A stretch of DNA of 64,000 nt from Poriferisodalis sp965198245 (GCF_965198245.1 NZ_OZ240249.1:620001-684000); one strand, 5' to 3'; counted from the stretch's first letter, positions 18,440-27,169 are shown. The notes: a model not told the origin generated them from the sequence alone. Program-made: numbers and translations.

Positions 18440-18512
18440 CGCCCTCGGCAGGACTCGAACCTGCGACGCACGGTTTAGGAAACCGACGCTCTATCCCCTG
18501 AGCTACGAGGGC
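18440..18512 (-). tRNA. tRNA-Arg (anticodon CCT)
   Basis: On the minus strand a full cloverleaf can be folded. The 7-bp acceptor pairs GCCCTCG with CGAGGGC. The D-arm is GCTC...GAGC, the anticodon loop TTCCTAA gives anticodon CCT (reads AGG), and the T-arm is GCAGG-TTCGAAT-CCTGC. One mismatch is seen at the base of the anticodon stem. CCA is not encoded. The 3' end abuts an IS3 remnant, so this tRNA may have been an insertion hot spot. Confidence 0.95.
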
Positions 18513-18685
18513 AATTCGCAAACGTCCTTGAGAGGACGGCTGCTCGAAGTATGGCCCGATTCACTGCAGGGTTCGCCACGCATCCGAGGATCAGCCATCT
18601 GGCGGACCCTCATTTCCCCGATGCGCTCCACATTCCCGCACGCTTCGACCTGTTGGAATTGCGCCCGGCACCCACAGGGACAGAC

Positions 18686-19549
18686 CTAGTTGAGCTTGAA
18701 CCACGTTGGCTGGTGGTCCGACCCGACCGCGTCGACGTCGATCCACGCTGACTCGACCGTTGATGCTAGGCCCGGTGTCACGAATCCGTAGTCGAGCCTC
18801 AAACCGACCTCGAATCCTCGACTCTCGTCGTACCAGGTGATTCCCTCGTCGAGGGAGTTGCCGGCCGCAGTCCACGTGTCCACGAGCCGGTCACCGGCGA
18901 GAGTATGGCCATAGTAGTAGTCAGCCTCGCCGACGATGAGTGGATACTCGGTTGACGTTGGAGTCAGGTTGAAGTCGCCCATCACCACGAACTCGCTTGG
19001 CGCAGGGCTCTCGCCGATGCCCATCCATTCGATTCCGGTGACCGACGCCCCATTGAAGGGGACCCCAAACATGAGCGGCAGCAGAAACTCGATCGTCGTT
19101 CTCCGTAGCCGGGAGTTGACAGAATCGAGATGGACTGAGTAGCACCGAAGAGGCCCAGACGGAGCATCGATGATTGTTTCGAGCGCGCCATGCTGTGCGC
19201 CGTGGGCATTGATGACCCGTACTCTCGGCAAGAGCAGGTTCCGACACGAGAGGATCGGCCAGCGGGAAAGGACCATATTGCCGAACTGAAGTCGACGATG
19301 CTCGACTGACCCATCGGGAGTTTTCGAGCTTGCGTCAAGATCGACATTGGGTCCGTATACCCAGTGATGCTGAGCGAGCAGTTCGCCTAACCGGGCTGGT
19401 TGATCCTTGTCAGGAAGCGCCTCGACATTGCGTACGACTTCCTGTAGTGCGATCACGTCGGCGCTACGTACCGCGTCGGCGATCCTCTCGAGGTCGTAGC
19501 AACCGTCCTTGCCCTTTGAGTACTGGATGTTGTACGACACGAACCTCAT
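18686..19549 (-). CDS. Endonuclease/exonuclease/phosphatase (EEP) family hydrolase
   Basis: 287 residues with the EEP fold motifs in order. They are the first strand MRFVSYNIQYSKGKDG with the metal Asn, ADVIALQEV with the catalytic Glu (about residue 37), the His region CYSVHLDSVNSR, VVMGDFNLTPTSTEYPL with the catalytic Asp/Asn, LRLDYGFVTP, and the terminal GSDHQPTWF with the catalytic Asp-His. No signal peptide is visible, so it is probably cytoplasmic. Members cleave DNA, RNA, phosphoinositides or sphingomyelin; substrate cannot be assigned. The start codon overlaps the stop of the importer gene dppF-like by one base (19549), so it looks like the last gene of the importer operon. Confidence 0.88.
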   Translation of the reverse strand: MRFVSYNIQYSKGKDGCYDLERIADAVRSADVIALQEVVRNVEALPDKDQPARLGELLAQHHWVYGPNVDLDASSKTPDGSVEHRRLQFGNMVLSRWPILSCRNLLLPRVRVINAHGAQHGALETIIDAPSGPLRCYSVHLDSVNSRLRRTTIEFLLPLMFGVPFNGASVTGIEWMGIGESPAPSEFVVMGDFNLTPTSTEYPLIVGEADYYYGHTLAGDRLVDTWTAAGNSLDEGITWYDESRGFEVGLRLDYGFVTPGLASTVESAWIDVDAVGSDHQPTWFKLN

Positions 19550-20712
19550 CAGGGGTCCGTCGGGAAAGTGGACTGCGCTGGAAGGGTCAGGTGATGGCTC
19601 TGGGCTGTGGGCGACGCAGTGAGGTCGCCGTCGTGACCCGCCAATCTTCCTCGAGGCTCGCCGACGATCGACGAACCTTTCCCATCAGCGAGATGACACG
19701 CAACCCAGTGGTTGGGGGTGATCTCACGCAACTCGGGCACCTCAGCACGACAGCGGTCGACAACCAAAGGGCAGCGGGTGGAGAACACACAACCGGGTGG
19801 TGGTGCCGCAGGACTCGGAACCTCTCCGACCAGAGAAACACGGGTCCGACTGGCCTCGGCCGCGGGATCTGGTATCGGAACTGCCGACAGCAAGGCCTGC
19901 GTGTACGGGTGAAGCGTCGCCTCGAACAGAGTCTCGGTCTGGGCGAGTTCGACGATGTGTCCGAGATACATCACCGCGACTCGGTCGGAGATGTGCTCCA
20001 CCATCGAGAGGTCGTGGGCCACGAACAGGTAGGCGATTCCGAACTCGTCTTGAAGATCAGCGAAGAGGTTGATCGTCTGCGCCTGGATCGACACATCGAG
20101 CGCGGAGATGGGCTCGTCGCATACGATCAGGTCGGGGCTGAGGCCGAGCGCCCGGGCGATGTTGATGCGCTGGCGCTGACCACCGGAGAACTCGTGGGGG
20201 TAGCGGGTGCGGTGGGCAGCACGCAGGCCGACCAAGTCGAGAAGCTCAACCACCCGGTCGTTGACCTGTTGCGTTGTCATCTCCGTGTGGACCCTCATCG
20301 ACTCGCCGATGATTCGGCCGACAGTATGCCGGGGATTGAGCGACGCATACGAGTCCTGGAAGATCATCTGCATCCGCGGTCGGAGCTTGCGCAGCTCCTT
20401 TTCGCCGAGGCTCGTGAGCTCGATGTCGTCCAGCCAGACCTGCCCGGAAGAAGGGCGGTGGAGCTGGAGCACGGCCCGTGCGGTGGTGGACTTGCCGCAC
20501 CCGCTCTCGCCGACCAGCCCGAGCGTCTCGCCGGCGAAGAGCTCGAAGCTCACGCCATCGACCGCCTTTAGCGGCTTGTCGCTCGACTTTCCCGGGAAGT
20601 ACTTTCGCATGTTCACGACCCTGAGCACGGGCTCAGCAGAGTCCCTGGCCGTGGCTGACGCCGCCGTCTTGGCGACGGGCCGGTCCACCTCAGCCGAGCC
20701 GCGCCTAGCCAT
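19549..20712 (-). CDS. Oligopeptide/dipeptide ABC transporter ATP-binding protein (OppF/DppF type)
   Basis: About 387 residues. Walker A is GESGCGKST, the signature is FSGGQRQRINIARAL, and Walker B with the downstream region reads LIVCDEPISALDVSIQAQ. The C-terminal oligopeptide-transporter extension carries the Cys-rich GCVFSTRCPLVVDRC motif. The start was placed at ATG 20712, which overlaps the end of the upstream ATPase gene by 8 bp; an in-frame ATG further upstream (20763) lies wholly within that gene and is less likely. Together with the neighbouring ATPase, two permeases and the binding protein it forms a complete peptide importer energised by a heterodimeric ATPase. Confidence 0.93.
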   Translation of the reverse strand: MARRGSAEVDRPVAKTAASATARDSAEPVLRVVNMRKYFPGKSSDKPLKAVDGVSFELFAGETLGLVGESGCGKSTTARAVLQLHRPSSGQVWLDDIELTSLGEKELRKLRPRMQMIFQDSYASLNPRHTVGRIIGESMRVHTEMTTQQVNDRVVELLDLVGLRAAHRTRYPHEFSGGQRQRINIARALGLSPDLIVCDEPISALDVSIQAQTINLFADLQDEFGIAYLFVAHDLSMVEHISDRVAVMYLGHIVELAQTETLFEATLHPYTQALLSAVPIPDPAAEASRTRVSLVGEVPSPAAPPPGCVFSTRCPLVVDRCRAEVPELREITPNHWVACHLADGKGSSIVGEPRGRLAGHDGDLTASPTAQSHHLTLPAQSTFPTDP

Positions 20713-21712
20713 GTCGTGGCATCCCCGCCTCGATGTCGTAGAAGCACGCGACGTATCGGCCATGGACCGGCTCGATCAGTGCCGGCACCTCGCTTCTGCA
20801 GCGGTCGAACACATGGGGGCAGCGATCCGCGAACGGGCAACGAGTCGGCTCTTCAGCTAGATCGGGCGGCAGACCGGGGATGCTGGTCAACCGGTCAGCT
20901 CGGTCGCCCATCTTAGGCAGAGCGTCTAGGAGCCCGATGGTGTACGGGTGTAGTGGCCGCGTGTACAGGCTGCCCACATCGGAGATCTCTACGAGCTTGC
21001 CGGCATACATGACTGCTACCCGGTCGGCCAAACCGGCAACTACGCCGAGGTCGTGGGTGATCCAGATCAAGGCCAGCCCGAGCTCGTCACGTAGGTCGTG
21101 CATAAGCTCCACGATCTGGGCCTGGACCGTCACGTCGAGTGCCGTGGTTGGCTCATCGGCGATCACTAGCTGGGGGTTGCATGCCACTGCGATAGCGATC
21201 ATGACACGCTGTCGCATGCCTCCCGAGAACTCGTGAGGATAGGCATCGATGCGGCCCGGGGCGTCGGGTATCCCGACTCTCTCCAGCAGATGTATGGCGC
21301 GGTTGCGAGCCTGTCGCCTCGACAGACCGAGATGGGTGCGGATCACATCGATGAGCTGGGTGGAGATTCGCATCGTTGGATTGAGGGAACTCATGGGATC
21401 CTGGGCAACGAACCCGATCTCGGCCCCTCGAACCCGTCGCAGCCGGCGCTGAGACTCGCGAAGGAGGCCGACCGTTCCGTCGCTTGTCTCGAGCGTCGCT
21501 GTGCCGTTGGATATTCGTGCCGGCGGCTCGGCGAGTAGCCGCAGCAGGGCGAGCATCGTCACGGATTTCCCGCTTCCGCTCTCGCCCACGATGGCCAGAG
21601 TCTCACCCCTGGCGACGGAGAAAGTCACGCCGTTCACCGCATGCACAGTGCCTTCCGGGATGTCGAACCGGACCTCAAGGTTCTTCACGTCGATCAGTGC
21701 TGGCGCGTTCAT
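20705..21712 (-). CDS. Oligopeptide/dipeptide ABC transporter ATP-binding protein (OppD/DppD type)
   Basis: About 335 residues. Walker A is GESGSGKSV, the signature is FSGGMRQRVMIAIAV, Walker B is LVIADEPTTALDVTVQAQ, and the C-terminal Cys motif is TRCPFADRCPHVFDRC. The start at ATG 21712 overlaps the stop of the upstream permease gene (ATGA), so translation is coupled. A longer open frame extends to 21871 but lies inside the permease gene and has no family similarity. It pairs with the OppF-type subunit that overlaps its 3' end. Confidence 0.93.
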   Translation of the reverse strand: MNAPALIDVKNLEVRFDIPEGTVHAVNGVTFSVARGETLAIVGESGSGKSVTMLALLRLLAEPPARISNGTATLETSDGTVGLLRESQRRLRRVRGAEIGFVAQDPMSSLNPTMRISTQLIDVIRTHLGLSRRQARNRAIHLLERVGIPDAPGRIDAYPHEFSGGMRQRVMIAIAVACNPQLVIADEPTTALDVTVQAQIVELMHDLRDELGLALIWITHDLGVVAGLADRVAVMYAGKLVEISDVGSLYTRPLHPYTIGLLDALPKMGDRADRLTSIPGLPPDLAEEPTRCPFADRCPHVFDRCRSEVPALIEPVHGRYVACFYDIEAGMPRHG

Positions 21713-22668
21713 TGCTTCACTCGCTGAGATCGAGGGTCGAGCACGTCGCGCAACCAATCGCCGAGCAAGTTGAGCCCGAGCCCGGCAAAGACGATGGCGA
21801 CCCCCGGTGTGAGCGAGATCCACGGACGAATCGTGAGCACGCCTCGACCGGCGTTGATCATGTTGCCCCAACTCGGAGTGCTAGGCGGCACCGAAAGACC
21901 GAGGAATCCGAGGCCGGCCTCGTAGAGGATCATGGCCGACATCTCGAACGTGGCCAGCGTGGCCAGTGGGCCGATGAGGTTGGGCAACAGGTGCAGTCGC
22001 AGGATCTGGCTCTCCGGTACTCCGACATTTCTTGCTGCCTCGATGAACATGCTCTCCCGTAGCTTCAAGACCTCGCCCCGCGTCACACGGGCAAACACGG
22101 GAATCGACGTGAAGCCGAAGATGAGAATCACGTTGATGAGGCTTCGCCCGACGACCGCGGCAAAGAACACCACGAACAACAGATAGGGCAGCGACAGGAT
22201 CAGGTTGATGAAACCGACGATTATGGCGTCAATCGTGCCGCCCCGGTAGCCGGCGATCAGACCGATTGCCATTCCCAGAATGATGGCGATTCCGACGCCA
22301 CCGAGAGCCACACCAAGCGAGACTCGGGTTCCGAAGATGATGCGACTGAGCATGTCGCGTCCCAAGGTGTCGGTGCCGATCAGGTAGTCATTGGAACCCC
22401 CATCGGACCAAAACGGTGGAGTATTGGCATCACTCAGTGTCTGCTGGAGAGGATCGTGAGGAGCGATCCATGGAGCGAACGTCGCGAGGATGAGCAACAT
22501 GACGAATACGAAGGCACCGAACATGCCGCCCTTGGAGCGGCAAAGCAGCCGCAGGGCCTCACGAATCCGAGCCCGGAACCGCAAATCCCTTTCGATGTCG
22601 ATTTCATGGCCGGTTTCAGTCTCGCCAGCATGGAAATCGGCGCCACTGGGAGCAGCATGATCAGTCAT
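21709..22668 (-). CDS. Peptide ABC transporter permease (OppC/DppC type)
   Basis: 319 residues with an N-terminal cytoplasmic stretch, a first helix (FGAFVFVMLLILATFAPWIA), the family hallmark GTDTLGRDMLSRIIFGTRVS, five further membrane helices and the EAA loop EAARNVGVPESQILRLHLLP that docks on the ATPases. The C-terminal GDWLRDVLDPR is typical of DppC. It overlaps the upstream permease and the downstream ATPase genes by ATGA-type junctions, so this is a single operon. It forms the inner-membrane channel with the OppB-type subunit. Confidence 0.93.
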   Translation of the reverse strand: MTDHAAPSGADFHAGETETGHEIDIERDLRFRARIREALRLLCRSKGGMFGAFVFVMLLILATFAPWIAPHDPLQQTLSDANTPPFWSDGGSNDYLIGTDTLGRDMLSRIIFGTRVSLGVALGGVGIAIILGMAIGLIAGYRGGTIDAIIVGFINLILSLPYLLFVVFFAAVVGRSLINVILIFGFTSIPVFARVTRGEVLKLRESMFIEAARNVGVPESQILRLHLLPNLIGPLATLATFEMSAMILYEAGLGFLGLSVPPSTPSWGNMINAGRGVLTIRPWISLTPGVAIVFAGLGLNLLGDWLRDVLDPRSQRVKQ

Positions 22669-23699
22669 GTGATCCCCTCTCCGTGTGGCTTCGGTATCGT
22701 CGCCGACGTACCGTCCGCAGATGATCTAGGCCGAGGGGTCCGCGTCTGGCGCAACGTCCCCACTCTGATCCGCGGGTCGGCGACTGTGTACAGCACGTCA
22801 GCAAGAAGCGAGAAGAGGATAACGATGAGCGCGCCGAAGAACGCTATTCCCTGCACGAGCTGGAAGTCACGATTGCTCACCGCTTCGGCCAACAACCCTC
22901 CGGCGCCCGGCCAGGCAAAGACAGCTTCGATGTACAACGATCCACCCAGCAGCGCCCCGATCTGCAGGCTCATTACGCTGATGAGTGGAATGAGCGCGTT
23001 GCGCAATATGTAACGACCGTAGATGACTGGCGCTCTGAGGCCCTTACTGCGAGCGATGCGCACGTACTCCTCGTTGACGATCTCCAGCACCGACGATCGG
23101 GTGAACCGCAGAAGCTGAGCCATTGGAAACAAGCCGAGAGCAACGGCCGGCAAGACTATCGAATTGTCAGGAATGGTGAGGAACCACATCGAAGTCGTGC
23201 TACGCCCGAACGACGGGAACCACCCTAACTCGACCGCGAACACCACGATGAAGACCAAGGACAGCCAGAAATTCGGGATCGTCTGGCCGAGCAGGCCGAA
23301 CCCGCGCGCCGCACCATCCCAGCGGCCGCCCGCCTTGACACCCGCCAAGATCCCGAGCGGTACTCCGACTGCGACCGCGAAGGCCATCGCCGCGATGCCA
23401 AGCTCGATCGTCGCTGGCATACGGTCGAAGATCACTTCTCGAACCGGAATCTTGTACCGAAGAGAATTACCGAAGTTGAGACGGGCCGAATCGCCCACGA
23501 AGCTGACAAACTGTTCGGCAACGGTCTTGTCCAAGCCGTGCGCCTCTCGTGCCGCTTCTCTTTGCTCCTGGGTTGCCTCCCTGGGAACGAGCAGGTTGGT
23601 CGGGTCCCCTGACACCCGCAGCATCGCAAAGACGATGACCATCACGCCGAGCACGAGCAGTAGCGACTGACCTATGCGCCCAACCAAGTACCTCGTCAC
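22665..23699 (-). CDS. Peptide ABC transporter permease (OppB/DppB type)
   Basis: 344 residues that start MTRYLVGRIGQSLLLVLGVM, the classic OppB/DppB first helix, with the ensuing RVSGDPTNLLVP region. Six membrane helices and an EAA-type loop (YVRIARSKGLRAPVIYGRYI) are visible. Residues after about 320 form a short, Arg/Pro-rich cytoplasmic tail (TRTPRPRSSADGTS) that is longer than in many homologues. It is separated from the upstream binding-protein gene by 101 bp that contain a perfect 16-bp hairpin. Confidence 0.93.
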   Translation of the reverse strand: MTRYLVGRIGQSLLLVLGVMVIVFAMLRVSGDPTNLLVPREATQEQREAAREAHGLDKTVAEQFVSFVGDSARLNFGNSLRYKIPVREVIFDRMPATIELGIAAMAFAVAVGVPLGILAGVKAGGRWDGAARGFGLLGQTIPNFWLSLVFIVVFAVELGWFPSFGRSTTSMWFLTIPDNSIVLPAVALGLFPMAQLLRFTRSSVLEIVNEEYVRIARSKGLRAPVIYGRYILRNALIPLISVMSLQIGALLGGSLYIEAVFAWPGAGGLLAEAVSNRDFQLVQGIAFFGALIVILFSLLADVLYTVADPRIRVGTLRQTRTPRPRSSADGTSATIPKPHGEGIT

Positions 23700-23735
23700 C
23701 GACTCTCCGTTCTGCTCGCTCTCCTTGCGTTAATT

Positions 23736-23772
23736 ACCGGTGGGCCGAGGTGTAGTACCTCGGCCCACCGGT
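23736..23772 (-). terminator. Perfect 16-bp stem-loop between binding-protein and permease genes
   Basis: The arms ACCGGTGGGCCGAGGT and its exact complement flank a 5-base loop. On the minus strand it lies after the binding-protein stop and before the OppB start. The following bases (AATTAACGC) are not a U-run. It therefore may not be a strong intrinsic terminator, but could partly terminate or protect the 3' end of the upstream mRNA and so lower permease relative to binding-protein expression. Confidence 0.7.
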
Positions 23773-23800
23773 CGACCATTGGCTTACGAGCCGGCGTCTG

Positions 23801-25504
23801 TCAGGGAGCCACCGCTAGGTCCCAGAGCCAATATTCCTCGGCCGAGCGCGGCTTGTAGTTGGAGACTCGATCGCTGGTTGCTTCGAATGAAAACGGCACG
23901 TAGAGATAGATGAATGGCGGGTTATCGTACATCCGCTGTTGCAGCTGTCGGTACAGATCCGCACGCTCGTCGTCGTCGGGGGTCGCGAGTATCTGAACGA
24001 GGAGATCGTCAACCACGGGGTCAGACCATGCTGAGAAGCTTGCAGCGTTGCCGCCCATGGCCCCCTGCAGGCGGTCCCATCCCTCAGGATTGGCGTTCGA
24101 CCAGCTATCGCCGAATAGCGGCGGTAGCTGCTTATCCGCCTCCAGGTCCCAGTAGGCCCCGGACTCGATGATCTCAAGTGATGCATTGACTCCTACGTCG
24201 CCGAGTTGGGCCGCGACGGCTTCGCACACCTGCTCGAAGTTGGTGTAGGCACCCGACGGGCACGCGAATCCAATGTCGAACCCATCGGCGAACCCGGCTT
24301 CGGCCAACAACTCCCGCGCCCGATCAGGGTCGTAGGGATACGGTACGAGACCGTCGTTGTAACCGAAGTCGGCCCGCGTCATCATCCCGGTGGCTTGGCT
24401 GCCCTTGCCGTTGAACAGAGCGCCGATGATGCCTTGGACGTCGACCGCATAGTTGAGGGCCTGGCGTACGAGGGGATCTTCAATTGGTTCGCCCACACCA
24501 GTGGTGAGGTTGTTGAACGCGATGTAGTACACCCGGTTGGTTGGGTACTCGATGACGTTGACGCCGTCGATGCCCTCTAGCGATGCAGCTTCGTCTGGGC
24601 TGAGGCGGCTCACGATGTCGACCTCGCCCGTCTGGATCGCAGAGGCCCGGGTGGAGGACTCGGTGATCGGCCGGAATATGAGCCGGTCAAGTTTGGGGAA
24701 GCCCTCACGCCAGTAGTTCGGGTTCCGGTCCAACACGATGCGGTCACCCTGGACCCACTCGGTCAGCATGAACGGACCCGTGCCTACCGGCGCTTGGCCG
24801 AACCCCGTGAGCCCGACCTCAGCGTAGTATTCAGGAGGAACAAAGAACCATATACCAGCCGTGAGACCGAGGAATAGTGCATTGCGTGCCGGTGCGACGA
24901 GTTCGACAGTGAATTCGTCGATCTTGTTAACCTCGGACGCTCGTTGGTAGTAGTTGAAGTACTGATTGTCCGGGGTCCTTTGTACCTCCCACGAGAAGAC
25001 TACGGAGTCCGCGTTGAACGGTTCGCCGTTATGGAACAGCACGTCCTCACGTAATTTGAAAGTGTACGTTAGACCGTCGTCAGATACTGTCCACGACTCG
25101 GCGAGAGCTGGCTCGAACTCCAAGTCGTCATTGATCCACACCAACGGATCGAATATCTGGCTGGCCACATTGCCTGCGTTGCGTTCGGCCGCGTTCGCGC
25201 CGTCGATCGCGTTGGGCTGCGTCGTGAGCGCGATGATCAGCTCGCCGCCCCCTGCTGCGGGCTCGTCGGCTGCGGGCTCGTCGGCTGCGGATTCGTCGGC
25301 TGCGGGCTCGTCGGCTGCGGGCTCGTCGGCTGCGGGCTCGTCGGCTGCGGGCTCGTCGGCTGCGGGCTCGTCGGCTGCGGGCTCGTCGGCTGCGGGCTCG
25401 TCGGCACCGCCGTCGCTATCGGCACCACAGGCCGCCGCGATCAAAGCGAATGCAGTTAGCAGCAACCACAACCGCCTCATCTTGGATTTGCGTAGATGTG
25501 TCAC
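23801..25504 (-). CDS. Peptide ABC transporter substrate-binding lipoprotein (SBP family 5)
   Basis: About 567 residues. A lipoprotein signal (MRRLWLLLTAFALIAAACG, lipobox Cys) is followed by ten DEPAA repeats (one is DESAA) encoded by a 15-bp tandem repeat. The SBP_bac_5 fold then begins at GGGELIIALTTQPNAIDG and shows typical AESWTVSDDGLTYTFKLR and DADRAREL-like motifs. It captures oligopeptides (or opines or other solutes) for the OppBCDF proteins encoded downstream. The start chosen is GTG 25504, which has the ribosome site AAGGAAGGG 8 bp upstream. An intact IS3 element ends only 33 bp upstream, so the original promoter is displaced. Confidence 0.93.
   Translation of the reverse strand: MTHLRKSKMRRLWLLLTAFALIAAACGADSDGGADEPAADEPAADEPAADEPAADEPAADEPAADEPAADESAADEPAADEPAAGGGELIIALTTQPNAIDGANAAERNAGNVASQIFDPLVWINDDLEFEPALAESWTVSDDGLTYTFKLREDVLFHNGEPFNADSVVFSWEVQRTPDNQYFNYYQRASEVNKIDEFTVELVAPARNALFLGLTAGIWFFVPPEYYAEVGLTGFGQAPVGTGPFMLTEWVQGDRIVLDRNPNYWREGFPKLDRLIFRPITESSTRASAIQTGEVDIVSRLSPDEAASLEGIDGVNVIEYPTNRVYYIAFNNLTTGVGEPIEDPLVRQALNYAVDVQGIIGALFNGKGSQATGMMTRADFGYNDGLVPYPYDPDRARELLAEAGFADGFDIGFACPSGAYTNFEQVCEAVAAQLGDVGVNASLEIIESGAYWDLEADKQLPPLFGDSWSNANPEGWDRLQGAMGGNAASFSAWSDPVVDDLLVQILATPDDDERADLYRQLQQRMYDNPPFIYLYVPFSFEATSDRVSNYKPRSAEEYWLWDLAVAP
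25254..25403. repeat. Ten tandem 15-bp repeats coding DEPAA linker
   Basis: Ten units of GCTGCGGGCTCGTCG (plus-strand orientation) occur in a row, with one unit having ATT in place of GCT/GGC. Each encodes one DEPAA (or DESAA) in the linker between the lipid anchor and the binding domain. Near-identity suggests recent slippage. Confidence 0.97.
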
Positions 25505-25587
25505 AAATTTCCCTTCCTTAGGCAATTGCCATGCCTATGAATCACACCGGGTTTGGTGGAGGCTCTGTTCCTTGAGAGGATGGAGCG

Positions 25588-25908
25588 ATGCCAGGAAATG
25601 GGAGATATCCAGCCGAGCTGCGTGAGCGTGCGGTGAGAATGGTGCTCGACAACGAGCGCTGCTATGGGTCGCAGTGGGAGGCGATCTGCTCGGTCGCCGA
25701 CAAGCTGGGCCCGACCCCGGAGACGGTGCGGCTGTGGGTGCGCCGCGCTGAGATCGACGGCGGGACCCGGGCCGGGGTGACCTCAGCGGAGCGGGCTCGG
25801 ATCAAAGAGCTCGAAGGCGAGAACCGTGAGCTGCGCCGAGCGAACGAGATATTGAAGGCGGCGTCGGCTTTCTTCGGGGCGGAGCTCGACCGCCAGTCGA
25901 AGCGATAG
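25588..25908 (+). CDS. IS3-family transposase OrfA
   Basis: 106 residues. A helix-turn-helix (YPAELRERAVRMVL ... ETVRLWVRRAEID) binds the IS ends. A C-terminal leucine-zipper helix follows (ARIKELEGENRELRRANEIL), typical of IS3-family OrfA. The stop codon (25906-25908) overlaps the start of orfB by one base, the position at which IS3 elements normally use -1 frameshifting to make the OrfAB transposase. The sequence looks intact. Confidence 0.93.
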   Translation: MPGNGRYPAELRERAVRMVLDNERCYGSQWEAICSVADKLGPTPETVRLWVRRAEIDGGTRAGVTSAERARIKELEGENRELRRANEILKAASAFFGAELDRQSKR

Positions 25909-26867
25909 TGGCGTTCGTCGACGCCCATCGAGGCCGGTTCGGGGTCGAGCCGATCTGCGCTGTGCTGTGCGAGCACGGCGTCGGGATCGCCCCGTCCACC
26001 TATTACGCAGCCAGGTGCCGGCCGCCGTCGGCTCGGGCGCAGCGCGACGCCTGGTTGTGCGAGCAGATCGCTCGTGTGCACCGGGACAATTACGACGCGT
26101 ACGGGGCGGCCAAGGTGTGGGATCACCTCAACCGCGTCGAGGGCATCACGGTGGCTCGCTGCACTGTGGAGCGGCTGATGCGCCAGCTGAGCCTCGAAGG
26201 GACCCGCCGGGGGCGTACGGTGCGCACCACCACCAGCGACCCCGACGCCTGCGGGCCCGCGGACCTGGTGAACCGGGATTTCACAGTGCCGGCCCCGAAC
26301 CGGCTGTGGCTCGCCGATCTCACCTATGTGCGCACCCGCAGCGGCTGGGTGTACGTGTCGTTCGTGATCGACGCCTATTCGCGCCGGGTCCTGGGCTGGC
26401 AGGCCTCGCGGTCGATGCGCACCGAGCTGGCGCTCGACGCCCTGGAGATGGCCATCTCGGGGCGACGCCGCGACGGCCACGGCATCGACACGGTCACTCA
26501 TCACAGCGACCGCGGATCGCAATATCTTTCCATTCGCTACAGCCAGCGCCTCGCGGACAACGACATCGTCGCGTCGGTCGGCACCAAAGGGGACAGCTAC
26601 GACAACGCCATGATCGAGTCGTTCAACGGCCTGTTCAAATGGGAGCTGATCTACTCACGAGGACCGTGGCAAGGACTGCGCGATGTCGAGTTCGCCACCC
26701 TCGAATACGTCGACTGGTACAACCACCGACGAAGCCACAGCGCCCTGCTCACCGGCAGCGGCAACTACACCACACCCGCCGACCACGAAACCGCCTACTA
26801 CCGTCAAACCGTCACAGCCACCCCGGCCGTGACTCAACAACCCGAGCCTCTACAAGACTCGGTGTGA
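25908..26867 (+). CDS. IS3-family transposase OrfB (DDE integrase)
   Basis: 319 residues. The integrase core carries its triad: Asp in RLWLADLTYVRT, Asp in VTHHSDRGSQY, and Glu in DNAMIESFNGLFKWEL. An N-terminal helical region (HTH_21-like, YAARCRPPSARAQRDAWLC) precedes it. GTG 25908 is a nominal start; in practice it is likely made as an OrfAB fusion by frameshifting. Its stop lies just inside the right inverted repeat. No disruption is seen. Confidence 0.94.
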   Translation: MAFVDAHRGRFGVEPICAVLCEHGVGIAPSTYYAARCRPPSARAQRDAWLCEQIARVHRDNYDAYGAAKVWDHLNRVEGITVARCTVERLMRQLSLEGTRRGRTVRTTTSDPDACGPADLVNRDFTVPAPNRLWLADLTYVRTRSGWVYVSFVIDAYSRRVLGWQASRSMRTELALDALEMAISGRRRDGHGIDTVTHHSDRGSQYLSIRYSQRLADNDIVASVGTKGDSYDNAMIESFNGLFKWELIYSRGPWQGLRDVEFATLEYVDWYNHRRSHSALLTGSGNYTTPADHETAYYRQTVTATPAVTQQPEPLQDSV

Positions 26868-26874
26868 TTCACTA

Positions 26875-27169
26875 CACCTAGCCCCTGCGCCGGATTTCCC
26901 TCAAGGCTTGGGTGACAACACTATTGACCCTGTCGGGATAGGCAGGCGACAAAAACGGCGATCACGCCTCTGACCTGGGCTTTCGCGCCCACGAGCCCAA
27001 AAAACGTTCCAGGATCGCGCGAAATCCGTTCCAAGTCCCTCAGCCGTCAAACCCCTGACCTCGGGGCTTGTAATTCGCGCATCCCCCCACGCAATCGTGC
27101 GCCTCCGCAGACCGCCGCTGACCATCCCAGAACTGCAACATGAATCACCCCGGGACGTTCCTATAGATG
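26875..27169. other. Intergenic region with a solitary IS3-like end
   Basis: Nothing codes convincingly in these 295 bp. At 27141-27161 the sequence TGAATCACCCCGGGACGTTCC resembles the inner and outer parts of the inverted repeat of the IS3 element ending at 26871 (TGAATCAC then CCGGG). It may be a leftover terminus of a related copy. Confidence 0.4.

Larger units (their letters stand above)
25538..26871 (+). mobile_element. Intact IS3-family element with CTA target duplication
   Basis: 1,334 bp. The left end starts TGAATCACACCGGGT and the right end, read inward, starts TGAATCACACCGAGT; similarity continues through GAGGCTC, giving about 28-bp imperfect inverted repeats. The flanks are CTA at 25535-25537 and CTA at 26872-26874, a 3-bp target duplication. 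It carries overlapping orfA and orfB with an intact DDE triad and looks transposition-competent. Confidence 0.93.

Noticed and set aside
25254..25403. Possible CRISPR-like array
   Set aside because: The repeat is 15 bp with no spacers and encodes an in-frame linker in a lipoprotein.
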